This document shows, one piece after another, positions 26,239 through 35,602 of a stretch of 50,136 nucleotides of DNA. This DNA comes from Clostridia bacterium (GTDB taxonomy: Bacteria; Bacillota; Clostridia; TANB77; CAG-508). The stretch's first letter is position 1. Each line of letters opens with the position of its first letter. Made by a program: the position numbers and the translations under genes. The stretch is taken from contig JAAWDR010000033.1 of NCBI GenBank assembly GCA_022793875.1, forward strand, positions 1 through 50,136, read 5' to 3'. Under the pieces are notes generated by a model that saw only the letters and a program-made list of their open reading frames with translations, was not told the DNA's origin and did not search any database.

Positions 26239-28968
26239 ATGGAAGAAAAAAGATGGTTCAACAAAAAAATTGAAGAAATTGAAAAGAAGCTTAATACGAG
26301 CAAAGAAAAAGGACTAACAGAAGAACAAGTACAACAAAAAAGAGAAGAAAAAGGATATAATGAATTAAAAGCCACAAAAAAGAAAACATTACTTCAAAGA
26401 TTTATAGATCAATTTAAAGACTTTTCAATAATCATATTAATAATAGCAGCAATAGTATCAGGAATAGTAGGAATAAGTGAAGGAGAAGGAATAACAGACA
26501 CAATAATAATTCTAATAGTAGTATTTATAAATGCAATAATAGGAATAGCACAAGAAAGTAAAGCAGAAAAATCATTAGAAGCATTACAAAAATTAAGTGA
26601 CCATGCTTCTAAAGTTATAAGAGATGGGAATTTGAAAGTAGTACCAGCAAGAGAATTAGTACCAGGAGATATAGTAGTATTAGATACGGGAGACTATATA
26701 CCAGCAGATTTAAGAATTATTGAAGCAGTTAACTTAAAGTCTCAAGAAAGTTCATTAACAGGAGAATCTGTACCAGTTGAAAAATTCACAGATGTAATAG
26801 AAGACAAAGAAATAGGAATAGGCGATAGGAAAAATATGCTATTTTCATCAAGTTTAATAACATATGGTAGAGGAAAAGGAATCGTTGTAGAAACAGGAAT
26901 GACAACAGAAGTAGGAAAAATAGCAGGAATGTTAAATAACACAGAAGAACAAGAAACACCACTACAACAAAAATTAAACAAATTAGGAAAAACATTAGGA
27001 ATAGCAGCAATAGTAATATGTGTAGTAATATTCTTAGTTGGACTATTACAAGGAAAAGAAGCAATTCATATGTTTATGACAGCAGTAAGCTTAGCAGTTG
27101 CAGCAATACCAGAAGGGCTAGTAGCAGTATCAACAATAGTTTTAGCAATAGGCGTTCAAAAAATGGTTAAGAGAAATGCTATTGTAAAAAAATTACCAGC
27201 AGTAGAAACATTAGGAAGTAGTACTGTAATATGTTCAGACAAAACAGGAACACTAACACAAAACAAAATGACAGTAGAAAAAATATTTTGGAATGATGCA
27301 ACAAGAGATGCAGAAAATATACATGATAATGAAATAGATGAAGAATTAAAAAGATTAATATATGCAAATATGCTATGTAATGACACAAAAATATCAAATG
27401 ATGGAACTTTAACAGGAGATCCAACAGAAACAGCATTAGTAGATATGGCATTTAAATTAAACTTCGACCCAAGCATTTATGACAGAACACCAAGAGTAGA
27501 AGAAATACCATTTGACTCAGATAGAAAATTAATGACAACAGTAAATGAAGTAAATGGAAAATATGTAGTATATACAAAAGGTGGAATAGATGAGCTATTA
27601 AGAAGATGTACATCATACGAAATAAACAATGAAATTCACAATAATTTGAGTGAATATATAAATAAAATAAGAGAAAAAAATGAAGAAATGGCAAGAGAAG
27701 CTTTGAGAGTTTTAGGATGTGCATATAAGGAAATAGACCATATACCATCAAAAGAAGAAATGGAAACAATAGAAAATGACCTAATCTTCATAGGGATGGT
27801 AGGAATGATAGACCCACCAAGAGAAGAAGCAAAAGTAGCAGTAGAAAAATGTAAAACAGCAGGAATAAAAGTAGTAATGATTACAGGAGACCATAAAATC
27901 ACAGCAACAGCAATAGCAAAAAAACTAGGAATATTAGAAAATGAAGATGAAGCAATAACAGGACTAGAATTAGAACAAATGACAGATGAAGAACTAGAAA
28001 AAAATGTAAGAAAATATTCAGTATATGCAAGAGTATCACCAGAACATAAAGTAAGAATAGTAACAGCTTGGCAAAGAAATGGAGAAGTAGTTGCTATGAC
28101 TGGAGATGGTGTAAATGATAGTCCTGCACTAAAAAAAGCAGACATAGGATGTGCAATGGGAATAGTAGGAACAGATGTAGCAAAAGAAGCAGCAGACGTA
28201 ATTCTAACAGATGACAATTTTGCAACAGTGGTATCAGCAGTTGAAGAAGGAAGAAGAATATACGATAATATTCTAAAAGTAATACAATTCTTATTATCAA
28301 GTAATGTAGGAGAAATAGTAGTATTATTTTTTGCAACATTATTAACGCCACTATTTGCAAAATGGTTTGGAATAACAGACATAAATAGCTTAGAAATATT
28401 ATTACCAATACACATACTATGGATAAACTTAGTTACAGACACATTACCAGCATTAGCATTAGCCTTTGACCCAGCAAATAGTGACATAATGGAAAGAAAA
28501 CCAGTAAAACCAGGAAAAGGAATATTCACAAAAGGAATGACATGGAGAGTTATATATCAAGGAGCAATGATTGGATTATTAACGCTTGCAGCATTTATAA
28601 TAGGATTAGCAACAACAAATACACCAATTGGAGAACTAACTTTAGATGAATCTAAAATAGAAGTAGGTCAAACAATGGCGTTTGTAACGTTAGCATTCTC
28701 AGAATTAGTTCATGTATTTAATGTGAGAAACAACAAAAAATCAGTATTTAAAACAGGAATACTTAGCAATATGAAATTAATTGGAGCAGTAATTGCATCA
28801 GCGATATTGATGTTAGTAATTTTATTAATACCTGGATTAAGAGAAATATTCAGCATACCAATATTACCAAAACAAAATATAATAGAACTAGTAGGGTTAG
28901 CTTTTGCACCACTTGTAATAGTCGAAATATTTAAATTATTCAAAATTAATACTAGCAAAGAAGAATAA
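26239..28968 (+). CDS. Cation-transporting P-type ATPase (P2, PacL/PMR1-like; Ca2+/Mn2+)
   Basis: A 909-residue P2-type ATPase that would export divalent cations at the cost of ATP. Visible are the cation ATPase N-domain (residues 5-70), TGES in SSLTGESVP, PEGL in TM4 (AVAAIPEGLVAVS), the phosphorylation site DKTGTLT (D334), KGG in the nucleotide domain, TGD and MTGDGVND in the P-domain, and the TM6 motif NLVTDTLPALALAFDP. Ten membrane helices and full length are as expected for PacL-like pumps. The yybP-ykoY riboswitch upstream argues that Mn2+ is a physiological substrate. An AAGGAGG ribosome binding site follows the terminator. Confidence 0.95.
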   Translation: MEEKRWFNKKIEEIEKKLNTSKEKGLTEEQVQQKREEKGYNELKATKKKTLLQRFIDQFKDFSIIILIIAAIVSGIVGISEGEGITDTIIILIVVFINAIIGIAQESKAEKSLEALQKLSDHASKVIRDGNLKVVPARELVPGDIVVLDTGDYIPADLRIIEAVNLKSQESSLTGESVPVEKFTDVIEDKEIGIGDRKNMLFSSSLITYGRGKGIVVETGMTTEVGKIAGMLNNTEEQETPLQQKLNKLGKTLGIAAIVICVVIFLVGLLQGKEAIHMFMTAVSLAVAAIPEGLVAVSTIVLAIGVQKMVKRNAIVKKLPAVETLGSSTVICSDKTGTLTQNKMTVEKIFWNDATRDAENIHDNEIDEELKRLIYANMLCNDTKISNDGTLTGDPTETALVDMAFKLNFDPSIYDRTPRVEEIPFDSDRKLMTTVNEVNGKYVVYTKGGIDELLRRCTSYEINNEIHNNLSEYINKIREKNEEMAREALRVLGCAYKEIDHIPSKEEMETIENDLIFIGMVGMIDPPREEAKVAVEKCKTAGIKVVMITGDHKITATAIAKKLGILENEDEAITGLELEQMTDEELEKNVRKYSVYARVSPEHKVRIVTAWQRNGEVVAMTGDGVNDSPALKKADIGCAMGIVGTDVAKEAADVILTDDNFATVVSAVEEGRRIYDNILKVIQFLLSSNVGEIVVLFFATLLTPLFAKWFGITDINSLEILLPIHILWINLVTDTLPALALAFDPANSDIMERKPVKPGKGIFTKGMTWRVIYQGAMIGLLTLAAFIIGLATTNTPIGELTLDESKIEVGQTMAFVTLAFSELVHVFNVRNNKKSVFKTGILSNMKLIGAVIASAILMLVILLIPGLREIFSIPILPKQNIIELVGLAFAPLVIVEIFKLFKINTSKEE

Positions 28969-29006
28969 TGTGTCAAAATGTACTAATTTATAATTTTTCA
29001 AATATT

Positions 29007-29052
29007 AAAAAGATGAATTGTAAAAAATACAATTACAAGTTCATCTTTTTTT
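29007..29052 (+). terminator. Rho-independent terminator of the ATPase gene
   Basis: AAAAAGATGAA pairs with TTCATCTTTTT, with a smaller TTGTA/TACAA hairpin inside, followed by Ts. Confidence 0.8.
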
Positions 29053-29117
29053 AAATTTATAATGAAAAATCTGGAAACAAATGTTATAATTATAAAAATA
29101 AAATATTTTTAATATAC

Positions 29118-29146
29118 TTGTACTTTTTTTATTTTAAAAGTATAAT
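29118..29146 (+). promoter_or_regulatory. Sigma-A-type promoter
   Basis: TTGTAC, a 17-base spacer and TATAAT, about 35 bases before the next start codon. Confidence 0.65.
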
Positions 29147-29183
29147 GTATATGAAAGAAAACCACCATTAGGGGGAGATAAAA

Positions 29184-29579
29184 ATGAAAATAGAAAATGA
29201 AAACGAAAACGAAAATAAAATAAAAAAAGTAAAAAGACTACAAAGAGGTGCAGATGTAAAAGATTATACATATTATACTAGAAGGCTACTAACAAAAGAA
29301 GACCAAACGGGAGAAATATCAGGAGAATTAAGAGGTTCACAAAAAACACCAAATTTAAGTACTAAAGAATTACATGAAAGACAAAATGTAGCAAATAATA
29401 GTTCTAGATTATATAATGAATTGAAAGAACAAAGTATAGAAGTGCAGAAACAAGAAGAACAAGACAGAGTAAGAAAATTTAAGAGTGGATATAAAGTAAA
29501 TATAGAAAGTACTGACACAAATAGAGAAAAACAAAATGAAGAAGAACAAATAGAAGAAGAACAAATAGAAGAAAAATAA
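29184..29579 (+). CDS. Unknown charged, low-complexity protein
   Basis: A 131-residue hydrophilic protein that I do not recognise. It starts with an Asn-Glu repeat (NENENENEN) and ends with EEEQIEEEQIEEK, produced by a 15-base tandem DNA repeat (GAAGAAGAACAAATA). The middle contains VKRLQRGADVKDYTYYTRRLL, a basic patch that could bind nucleic acid or a partner. No membrane segment is seen, and most of the chain is probably disordered. It has its own promoter and a GGGGGAG ribosome binding site, and lies 75 bases before the glucan phosphorylase gene. Confidence 0.65.
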   Translation: MKIENENENENKIKKVKRLQRGADVKDYTYYTRRLLTKEDQTGEISGELRGSQKTPNLSTKELHERQNVANNSSRLYNELKEQSIEVQKQEEQDRVRKFKSGYKVNIESTDTNREKQNEEEQIEEEQIEEK

Positions 29580-29653
29580 AAATAAAAAATATAATTGACA
29601 AATATAAAAAATTGATAGATAATAAAGTAGAAATACCAAGGAGGAAATAGAAA

Positions 29654-32221
29654 ATGTACATATTTAATAAGATAACGGTAAATCCACAATTACCAAAAAG
29701 AATAGAAAAAATATCAGAAATATCAAACAATTTATGGTGGTCATGGAACACAGACTTTTTAAGACTATTCCAAATGATGGACAAAGACTTATGGGAAGTA
29801 TGTGAAAAAAATCCAGTAAAATTTTTAAAACAAGTATCACAAGATAGACTTGAGGATATGGCAAAAAATACAGAGTTTTTAAAAGACTATGACATAATAG
29901 CAAGAGAATTTGAAGATTATATGGCAAGTAAAAACACATGGTTTTCAAATAATTATCAAGAAAACAAAAATGACCTGATAGCATATTTTTCAGCAGAATA
30001 TGGATTAGATAGAACAATACCAATATATTCAGGAGGACTTGGAATATTATCAGGAGACCATTTAAAATCAGCAAGTGATTTAGGAATTCCTTTAGTAGCA
30101 GTAGGTCTACTTTACAAAAATGGATATTTTCATCAAAAAATAAATGGATATGGAAATCAAGAAAGTGAATATCATAATATAGAATTAGGAAATTTACCAA
30201 TAAATCCAGCAAAAGATGAAAATGGAGAAGAAATAGAAATATATGTTAAAATAGAAAAAAGAAATGTACATCTAAAAGTATGGCAAATAAATGTTGGAAG
30301 AATAAAATTATATTTATTAGACTCAGATATAGAAAAAAATTCACCACAAGATAGAGAACTTACATTGAGATTATATGGTGGAGACCAAGAAATGAGAATA
30401 AAACAAGAAATCATTCTTGGAATGGGTGGAACAAATTTATTAACAAGAGCACTTAAATTAAAACCAACAGTATACCATATGAATGAAGGACATTCAGCAT
30501 TCTTAATATTAGAATTAATAAAAAATATAATAAAAGAAAAACAAGTATCATTTGAAGTTGCAAAAGATATAGCAAGTTCAAAAACAGTATTTACAACACA
30601 TACACCAGTACCAGCAGGAAATGACATATTCCCAACACAACTAGTAGAAAAATATTTTAAAGACTTTTGGCCAAGAATAGGACTAGATAGAGAAGAATTC
30701 TTAAAATTAGGAATGAAACCATGTACAGAGCTAGATCCAGGATTTAACATGGGAATATTAGCCCTAAAAGTTGCAGGAAAGAAAAATGGAGTTAGTAAAT
30801 TACATGGAGCAGTTTCAAGAGAATTATTTGGAGATGTGTGGCCAGAAATAGCAGCAAATGAATCACCAATAACATATGTAACAAATGGAATTCATACATG
30901 TTCATGGTTAGCACCAAATTTAAAGAAACTATATAATAAATATCTAATACCATATTGGCAAGATAAAATTTATGATGACGAAGTTTGGGAAAAAATAGAA
31001 GATATACCAAATGAAGAACTTTGGGAAATACATAGACAAAGAAAAGAAAAATTATTAAATTTAGTAAAAGCAAATACGACAGAAAGACTAAAAAGAGCAG
31101 GATATGGATATGAACAAATAAGTGAAATAACATCAAAATTAAATCCAAATGCATTAACAATAGGATTTGCAAGAAGATTTGCAACATACAAAAGAGCAAC
31201 ATTAATATTTAAAGACTTAGAAAGAATAACACAAATATTAAATAACCAAGAAAAACCAGTACAATTAATATTTGCAGGAAAAGCGCATCCAGCAGATAAA
31301 GAAGGACAAGACTTGATAAAGAGAATACATGAAATATCAATGATGCCACAATTTAAAGGAAAAATATTCTTATTAGAAAATTATAATATATCAATGTCAA
31401 AATATTTAATAAGTGGTGTAGATGTTTGGCTAAACAATCCAAGAAGACCAATGGAAGCATCAGGAACAAGTGGACAAAAAGCATCAGTAAATGGAGTTAT
31501 AAACTTTAGTGTACTAGATGGGTGGTGGGCAGAAGGATATAATCAACAAAATGGATGGACAATAGGAACAAATGCAGAATATGATTCTTATGAAATTCAA
31601 GATTCAGCTGATAGCCAAAGTATGTACCAAACATTAGAAGAAAAAATAATACCAACATATTATAAACAAAATGAAAAAGGAATATCAGAAACTTGGATGA
31701 AAATAATGAAAAATTCTATAATATCAACAGGAGGAAAATATAGTACATCAAGAATGCTTGTAGATTACACAAATAATTTATACATGCCATTATGCAATTT
31801 AACTAAAAAATATTATGGAAATGTAGATAATGTAGCAGAATTCAATTTATGGAAGAAAAATTTATATACAAATTGGAAAGATATAAAAATTTCTCAGAAG
31901 AATAATTTAAATAATATTACAATGGATGCTGGAAATAATATTGAAGTTAGATGTGAAGTTGAAGTTCCAAATGTTGATATAGATAATATTAATGTAGAAT
32001 GTTATTATGGAAAAATATTGGATAATGGTATAGTTGAAAATATTAGTATAATACCTATGAAATTGGAAAATAGAAATGAAGAAGAGAAAAAGTATGAATA
32101 TATTGCAAAAATTGAATTGAAAACAGGTGGAAATTATGGTTATACTTTTAGAATTATGCCAAAACATGAAATGATTTTAGATGCAGAAAATTTGAATTTA
32201 GTTAAATGGATTACTCAATAA
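29654..32221 (+). CDS. Alpha-glucan phosphorylase (GT35)
   Basis: Releases glucose 1-phosphate from glycogen or maltodextrin with a pyridoxal-phosphate cofactor. The 855-residue protein has an N-terminal DUF3417-type domain (about 1-110, SEISNNLWWSWN), then the phosphorylase fold: AEYGLDRTIPIYSGGLGILSGDHLKSASDL in pieces, HMNEGHSAFL, TTHTPVPAGND and the PLP block EASGTSGQKASVNG, where K609 should bind the cofactor. This is the short bacterial and archaeal type (MalP/Thermotoga-like) rather than the GlgP of enteric bacteria. Its product would enter the same glycolytic path served by Pgi and Pyk. A terminator follows. Confidence 0.95.
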   Translation: MYIFNKITVNPQLPKRIEKISEISNNLWWSWNTDFLRLFQMMDKDLWEVCEKNPVKFLKQVSQDRLEDMAKNTEFLKDYDIIAREFEDYMASKNTWFSNNYQENKNDLIAYFSAEYGLDRTIPIYSGGLGILSGDHLKSASDLGIPLVAVGLLYKNGYFHQKINGYGNQESEYHNIELGNLPINPAKDENGEEIEIYVKIEKRNVHLKVWQINVGRIKLYLLDSDIEKNSPQDRELTLRLYGGDQEMRIKQEIILGMGGTNLLTRALKLKPTVYHMNEGHSAFLILELIKNIIKEKQVSFEVAKDIASSKTVFTTHTPVPAGNDIFPTQLVEKYFKDFWPRIGLDREEFLKLGMKPCTELDPGFNMGILALKVAGKKNGVSKLHGAVSRELFGDVWPEIAANESPITYVTNGIHTCSWLAPNLKKLYNKYLIPYWQDKIYDDEVWEKIEDIPNEELWEIHRQRKEKLLNLVKANTTERLKRAGYGYEQISEITSKLNPNALTIGFARRFATYKRATLIFKDLERITQILNNQEKPVQLIFAGKAHPADKEGQDLIKRIHEISMMPQFKGKIFLLENYNISMSKYLISGVDVWLNNPRRPMEASGTSGQKASVNGVINFSVLDGWWAEGYNQQNGWTIGTNAEYDSYEIQDSADSQSMYQTLEEKIIPTYYKQNEKGISETWMKIMKNSIISTGGKYSTSRMLVDYTNNLYMPLCNLTKKYYGNVDNVAEFNLWKKNLYTNWKDIKISQKNNLNNITMDAGNNIEVRCEVEVPNVDIDNINVECYYGKILDNGIVENISIIPMKLENRNEEEKKYEYIAKIELKTGGNYGYTFRIMPKHEMILDAENLNLVKWITQ

Positions 32222-32228
32222 AAGAACT

Positions 32229-32264
32229 TCAGTATACAATAATTGTTGTATACTGAGTTTTTTT
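32229..32264 (+). terminator. Rho-independent terminator of the phosphorylase gene
   Basis: A perfect 11-base stem (TCAGTATACAA / TTGTATACTGA) with a six-base loop, followed by G and seven Ts. Confidence 0.9.
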
Positions 32265-32340
32265 GTTGCAACTATTGATAAATCAAAGAAAATGTGACAA
32301 TATAATTATGTCAATTATATTATCCTTTTTTGCAGGTTAA

Positions 32341-32688
32341 CATATAATATCTTTTTGTAACATTCCAGTTCAAGAGATTTCCGGAAGTATAAGTGGTTCA
32401 TTTGTTTTAGGAACAGGAAGTGTACATGGAGATATTTCGACATCAAATGAACTTCCATACTGGTATATGAATGAAAATGGAGAAGGAAAATATGATTCAG
32501 CTATAGCAAATAATTCTAAAATAATCTTTTTCAATGATAATCAAAAGTCATATATTGAAATTATCATTTATAGAAATCAAAGAAAAACTATAAATCATAA
32601 TAATGATAAAGAGGATGTATATGTTACTTCTGAAGCAGTTGAATACATTTTCCATTTGCCAGAAGAAGTAATGGAATATGGATTTTAG
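32341..32688 (+). pseudogene. Truncated fragment of a small membrane-associated protein
   Basis: An open frame without a usable start upstream encodes ISGSISGSFVLGTGSVHGD, then YWYMNENGEGKYD and a C-terminal part ending in a charged beta-rich region. The Gly/Ser motif followed by a YWYM strand resembles a short family often found in phages and mobile elements, whose N-terminal membrane helix is missing here. The only ATG (32467) is inside the conserved region and has no ribosome binding site. It is probably a 5'-deleted remnant. Confidence 0.5.
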
Positions 32689-32713
32689 AAAAGTTTTCAT
32701 AATGTAACAAGTT

Positions 32714-32755
32714 TAAAACCTACAGTTTTATTTTAAGACTGTAGGTTTGTTTTAT
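32714..32755. terminator. Bidirectional terminator hairpin
   Basis: AAAACCTACAGT pairs with ACTGTAGGTTT. T-rich sequence follows on the plus strand (GTTTTAT), and on the minus strand the stem begins just beyond the tmcAL stop, which lies in the loop. It separates the converging fragment at 32341 and tmcAL. Confidence 0.7.
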
Positions 32756-33983
32756 ATTTTATAATTCCATTCTTAAAATCAAGGTTTGCAACAGAAATAT
32801 TTTCATAACCAATAGAATAAACATCAGTAACAAAAATATCTTTATTAATCAAAGTTCCTAAATTACCATCAGAATTATCATCAAGAAATTTCTTAACAGA
32901 AGTCACAATTTGAAGATTAGGATTATTTTTAGAAATTTCAGACACAAGCTTTTTTCCATTATCATTAAAACCTAAAACTCTAATATAAGGAACAACATTT
33001 TTAGAAATTTCCATATCTTCTTTTGTAATTCCAAGTAAAGCATATAACAAAATTCTTTGAATTCTAGTTTGAGTATACCTTTTTGATTTTATTAGAGTTA
33101 TTAACTCATCAAGAGTATTGCAAGAATTTGCAGCATTTTTTATACTAAATTCTAATCCTTCAGAAACATCAGGGAGATTAGAAATATCCTCAACTGACAT
33201 TTTCCTCAAAACATATATAATTTCTTTTTCAAAAACATTTAAATCTGGAACGACATGACCATTTTTAACATTTTCCATTAAAATATTATAGGTATCAGGT
33301 GGTACTAAATTTTTAATAATATCATAGTTTTTATTTTTAATAATAGTTCTAATAGCAGTTGCACTTGCAAAACTATCAGAAAAATTATTACTATTATAGT
33401 CGGATTTAAATCTAGGAATACAAATAGGTTTAATAGAACTTTCATATTTTTTAAGAGCCTTCAAATATTCAATTCCTAAAATATTATTAGGACAAGATAA
33501 CACATTTGAATATTCATCAGAATTACCAAGATAATTTAATAAAGCATTTTCACGAGCTTTTGGGAAAGATAATCCTTTATTTAATTCATCAGAAAGGAAA
33601 GTTCTATATTCTAAAGGCTCTTCAAATAAAACATCAGCAATTTTATCTAAAATATTTATATCATTAACTTCAGAACCAAATGATAAATAATCAACAATAT
33701 TTAAAGAATTCAATATTTTAATTGCACCATCTGCAAAATTTTCACCACTTGATATTGAATAAAGAGTAGGTAATTCAATTACTAAATCAATTCCATTATA
33801 AAGAGCCATTTTTGTTTTTTCCCATTTATCAATAATAGAAGTGGAACCTCTTTGAGTAAAATTGCCACTCATAATTGCTATTGAATATTCTGAGCCACTT
33901 AATTTTTTTGATTTTTCTAAATGATATAAATGACCATTATGGAATGGATTATATTCAGCTATAATTCCTAAAATTTTATTCAT
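32733..33983 (-). CDS. tmcAL: tRNA(Met) cytidine acetate ligase TmcAL (YlbM)
   Basis: Acetylates the wobble cytidine of elongator tRNA-Met using acetate and ATP. The N-terminus shows the nucleotidyltransferase block GIIAEYNPFHNGHLYHLEKSK, with the HxGH signature in HNGH. SGNFTQRGSTSIIDKWEKTKMAL, VIELPTLYSISSGENFADGA and FGSEVND follow as in YlbM (seen in pieces). The open frame extends to 34097, but a GAAGG ribosome binding site sits just before the ATG at 33983, giving 416 residues of normal family length. The gene is alone on the reverse strand, divergent from rnhA. Confidence 0.93.
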   Translation of the reverse strand: MNKILGIIAEYNPFHNGHLYHLEKSKKLSGSEYSIAIMSGNFTQRGSTSIIDKWEKTKMALYNGIDLVIELPTLYSISSGENFADGAIKILNSLNIVDYLSFGSEVNDINILDKIADVLFEEPLEYRTFLSDELNKGLSFPKARENALLNYLGNSDEYSNVLSCPNNILGIEYLKALKKYESSIKPICIPRFKSDYNSNNFSDSFASATAIRTIIKNKNYDIIKNLVPPDTYNILMENVKNGHVVPDLNVFEKEIIYVLRKMSVEDISNLPDVSEGLEFSIKNAANSCNTLDELITLIKSKRYTQTRIQRILLYALLGITKEDMEISKNVVPYIRVLGFNDNGKKLVSEISKNNPNLQIVTSVKKFLDDNSDGNLGTLINKDIFVTDVYSIGYENISVANLDFKNGIIKYKTNLQS

Positions 33984-34167
33984 AAAATACCTTCTTTCAA
34001 ATTTTAGTTCGAAATTTTTAAAATAATAATTTATATAAAAGTTATAATATAAGTAAAAAATATCAAAACTCAAATTATTCATACTCAAATTTTTCAAATA
34101 CTTGTTTAATTTTTATTATATTGATATAATAGCATAAAATATAATAAATTTCAAGGAAGGAAAAAAT

Positions 34168-34602
34168 ATGGAAAAAGTTATAATATATACAGATGGAGCA
34201 TGTTCAGGAAACCCAGGACCAGGAGGATGGGGAGCGATATTAATGTATAAAGGAACAAAAAAAGAAATTTCAGGAGGAAAAAAAGACACAACAAACAATA
34301 TAATGGAGCTTACAGCAGCATTAGAAGGACTAAAATTATTAAAATTCCCATGTGAAGTAGATTTATATAGTGATAGTGCATATTTAGTCAATGGATTTTC
34401 ACAAGGATGGATTTATAATTGGCAAAAAAACAATTGGCAAACATCAAGTAAAGAACCTGTAAAGAATAAAGAAATCTGGCAAGAAATATATTCTTTAACC
34501 AAAATACATAAAGTAAAATTTATTAAAGTAAAAGGGCATAGTGACAATGAATATAACAACAGATGTGATGAACTTGCAAGAAATGCAATTAAAACGTTGT
34601 AA
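34168..34602 (+). CDS. rnhA: Ribonuclease HI
   Basis: Cleaves the RNA strand of RNA-DNA hybrids. The 144-residue length is standard. The catalytic acids are D9 ([14 protein letters not shown]), E47 (IMELTAA), D69 (YSDSAYLVN) and D134 (NRCDELA), with H124 in KGHSDN. The basic handle region ([17 protein letters not shown]) is present, so it is the full E. coli-like type I enzyme. An AAGGAAGG ribosome binding site precedes the ATG. Confidence 0.97.
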   Translation: MEKVIIYTDGACSGNPGPGGWGAILMYKGTKKEISGGKKDTTNNIMELTAALEGLKLLKFPCEVDLYSDSAYLVNGFSQGWIYNWQKNNWQTSSKEPVKNKEIWQEIYSLTKIHKVKFIKVKGHSDNEYNNRCDELARNAIKTL

Positions 34603-34719
34603 CAAAAATGTAATATTTTAATTTTGACATAATTATTGAAAAAATAAGCTCAATATCTTATAATAAAATTGTATAGATATTGTACAAAACGGAAGAAAAA
34701 CATGGAAGGAAGATGTTTT

Positions 34720-35520
34720 ATGGATACATTTGCAGACTATATATTAAATGAAAAAGACCTAGCAGCAAAAATTGAAATAGTATATTATTTAGCAAAAAAA
34801 GAAAAAATATATTTTAATAAATCAGTAATAGTAAAAACAGAATTAGCCAGACTATTTTTAAAATATAATAAACTTGGATTAGACGAAAACTTAATATTAA
34901 CAGCATGTTTATTATGTGGTTGTAAAAAAATAGAAAATTCAACTAACTTAGATGAAATAAGAAGCTATGCAAAAAGAGGAGCAGATTATCTAGAAACATT
35001 AGGATTTGACAAAAAATTTTGCAAAATATGTGAAGGAGTAAATAGATATAGTCAAATAAATCTAAGAGAAAAAGAAAGTGATGTATTAGAATTAGTTGAA
35101 CAATTTGGAGGAATGATACTAGACAGACCTGAAAGAATAGGATTAGAGCCAGATGAAGCAATGGTATTATTAATACATAGAAATTTGAAAAATCAATATA
35201 ACAGATATGTTGAAATATTTTCTCAATTTATAGATATGTTACAAGAAATAAATATGGGAGAATTTCTTGAAATAAAAGCGCTAAAAAAATTAGTAAAAAT
35301 ATATAATGAAACAGATGATTTAATAGAATTCATAAAAAAAGTAATAAACAATTATGAACCACAACTTGAAAAAGAAATAGATAAAAGATATCAAGAAATA
35401 AAAGAAGAAATGTTTAATGAAAAAAATGTACAAAATAATCGACCATTATTTTCAGAAGAAACTACCAAAAAAATTCTTAAAAGCATAGAAGAAAGAAAAC
35501 AAGTATTAACAAGTAATTAA
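34720..35520 (+). CDS. Unknown helical protein, possible degenerate HD domain
   Basis: A 266-residue all-helical soluble protein that I do not recognise with certainty. The region LILTACLLCGCKKIE, RSYAKRGADYLETLGFDKKF, CEGVNRYSQ has the rhythm of an HD-type helical domain (helices around a small pocket), but no His-Asp pair is present in that position, so metal-dependent activity is unlikely. A GRP-like block DRPERIGLEPDEAMVLL follows. The C-terminus is a charged coil. In-frame ATGs at 34669 and 34702 lie before the AAGGAAG ribosome binding site; ATG at 34720 is chosen. Confidence 0.75.
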   Translation: MDTFADYILNEKDLAAKIEIVYYLAKKEKIYFNKSVIVKTELARLFLKYNKLGLDENLILTACLLCGCKKIENSTNLDEIRSYAKRGADYLETLGFDKKFCKICEGVNRYSQINLREKESDVLELVEQFGGMILDRPERIGLEPDEAMVLLIHRNLKNQYNRYVEIFSQFIDMLQEINMGEFLEIKALKKLVKIYNETDDLIEFIKKVINNYEPQLEKEIDKRYQEIKEEMFNEKNVQNNRPLFSEETTKKILKSIEERKQVLTSN

Positions 35521-35522
35521 AA

Positions 35523-35570
35523 AATAAGCAAGGTTTGAAAAAAATTATTCTTTTTAAACTTTGCTTATAT
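35523..35570 (+). terminator. Hairpin after the unknown helical gene
   Basis: ATAAGCAAGGTTTGAAAAA pairs with TTTTTAAACTTTGCTTAT with mismatches. It ends in TATATTATAT rather than a clean T-run, so termination may be partial. Confidence 0.5.
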
Positions 35571-35602
35571 TATATAAAATCAATTGTAAAGGAGAAAAAA
35601 TA

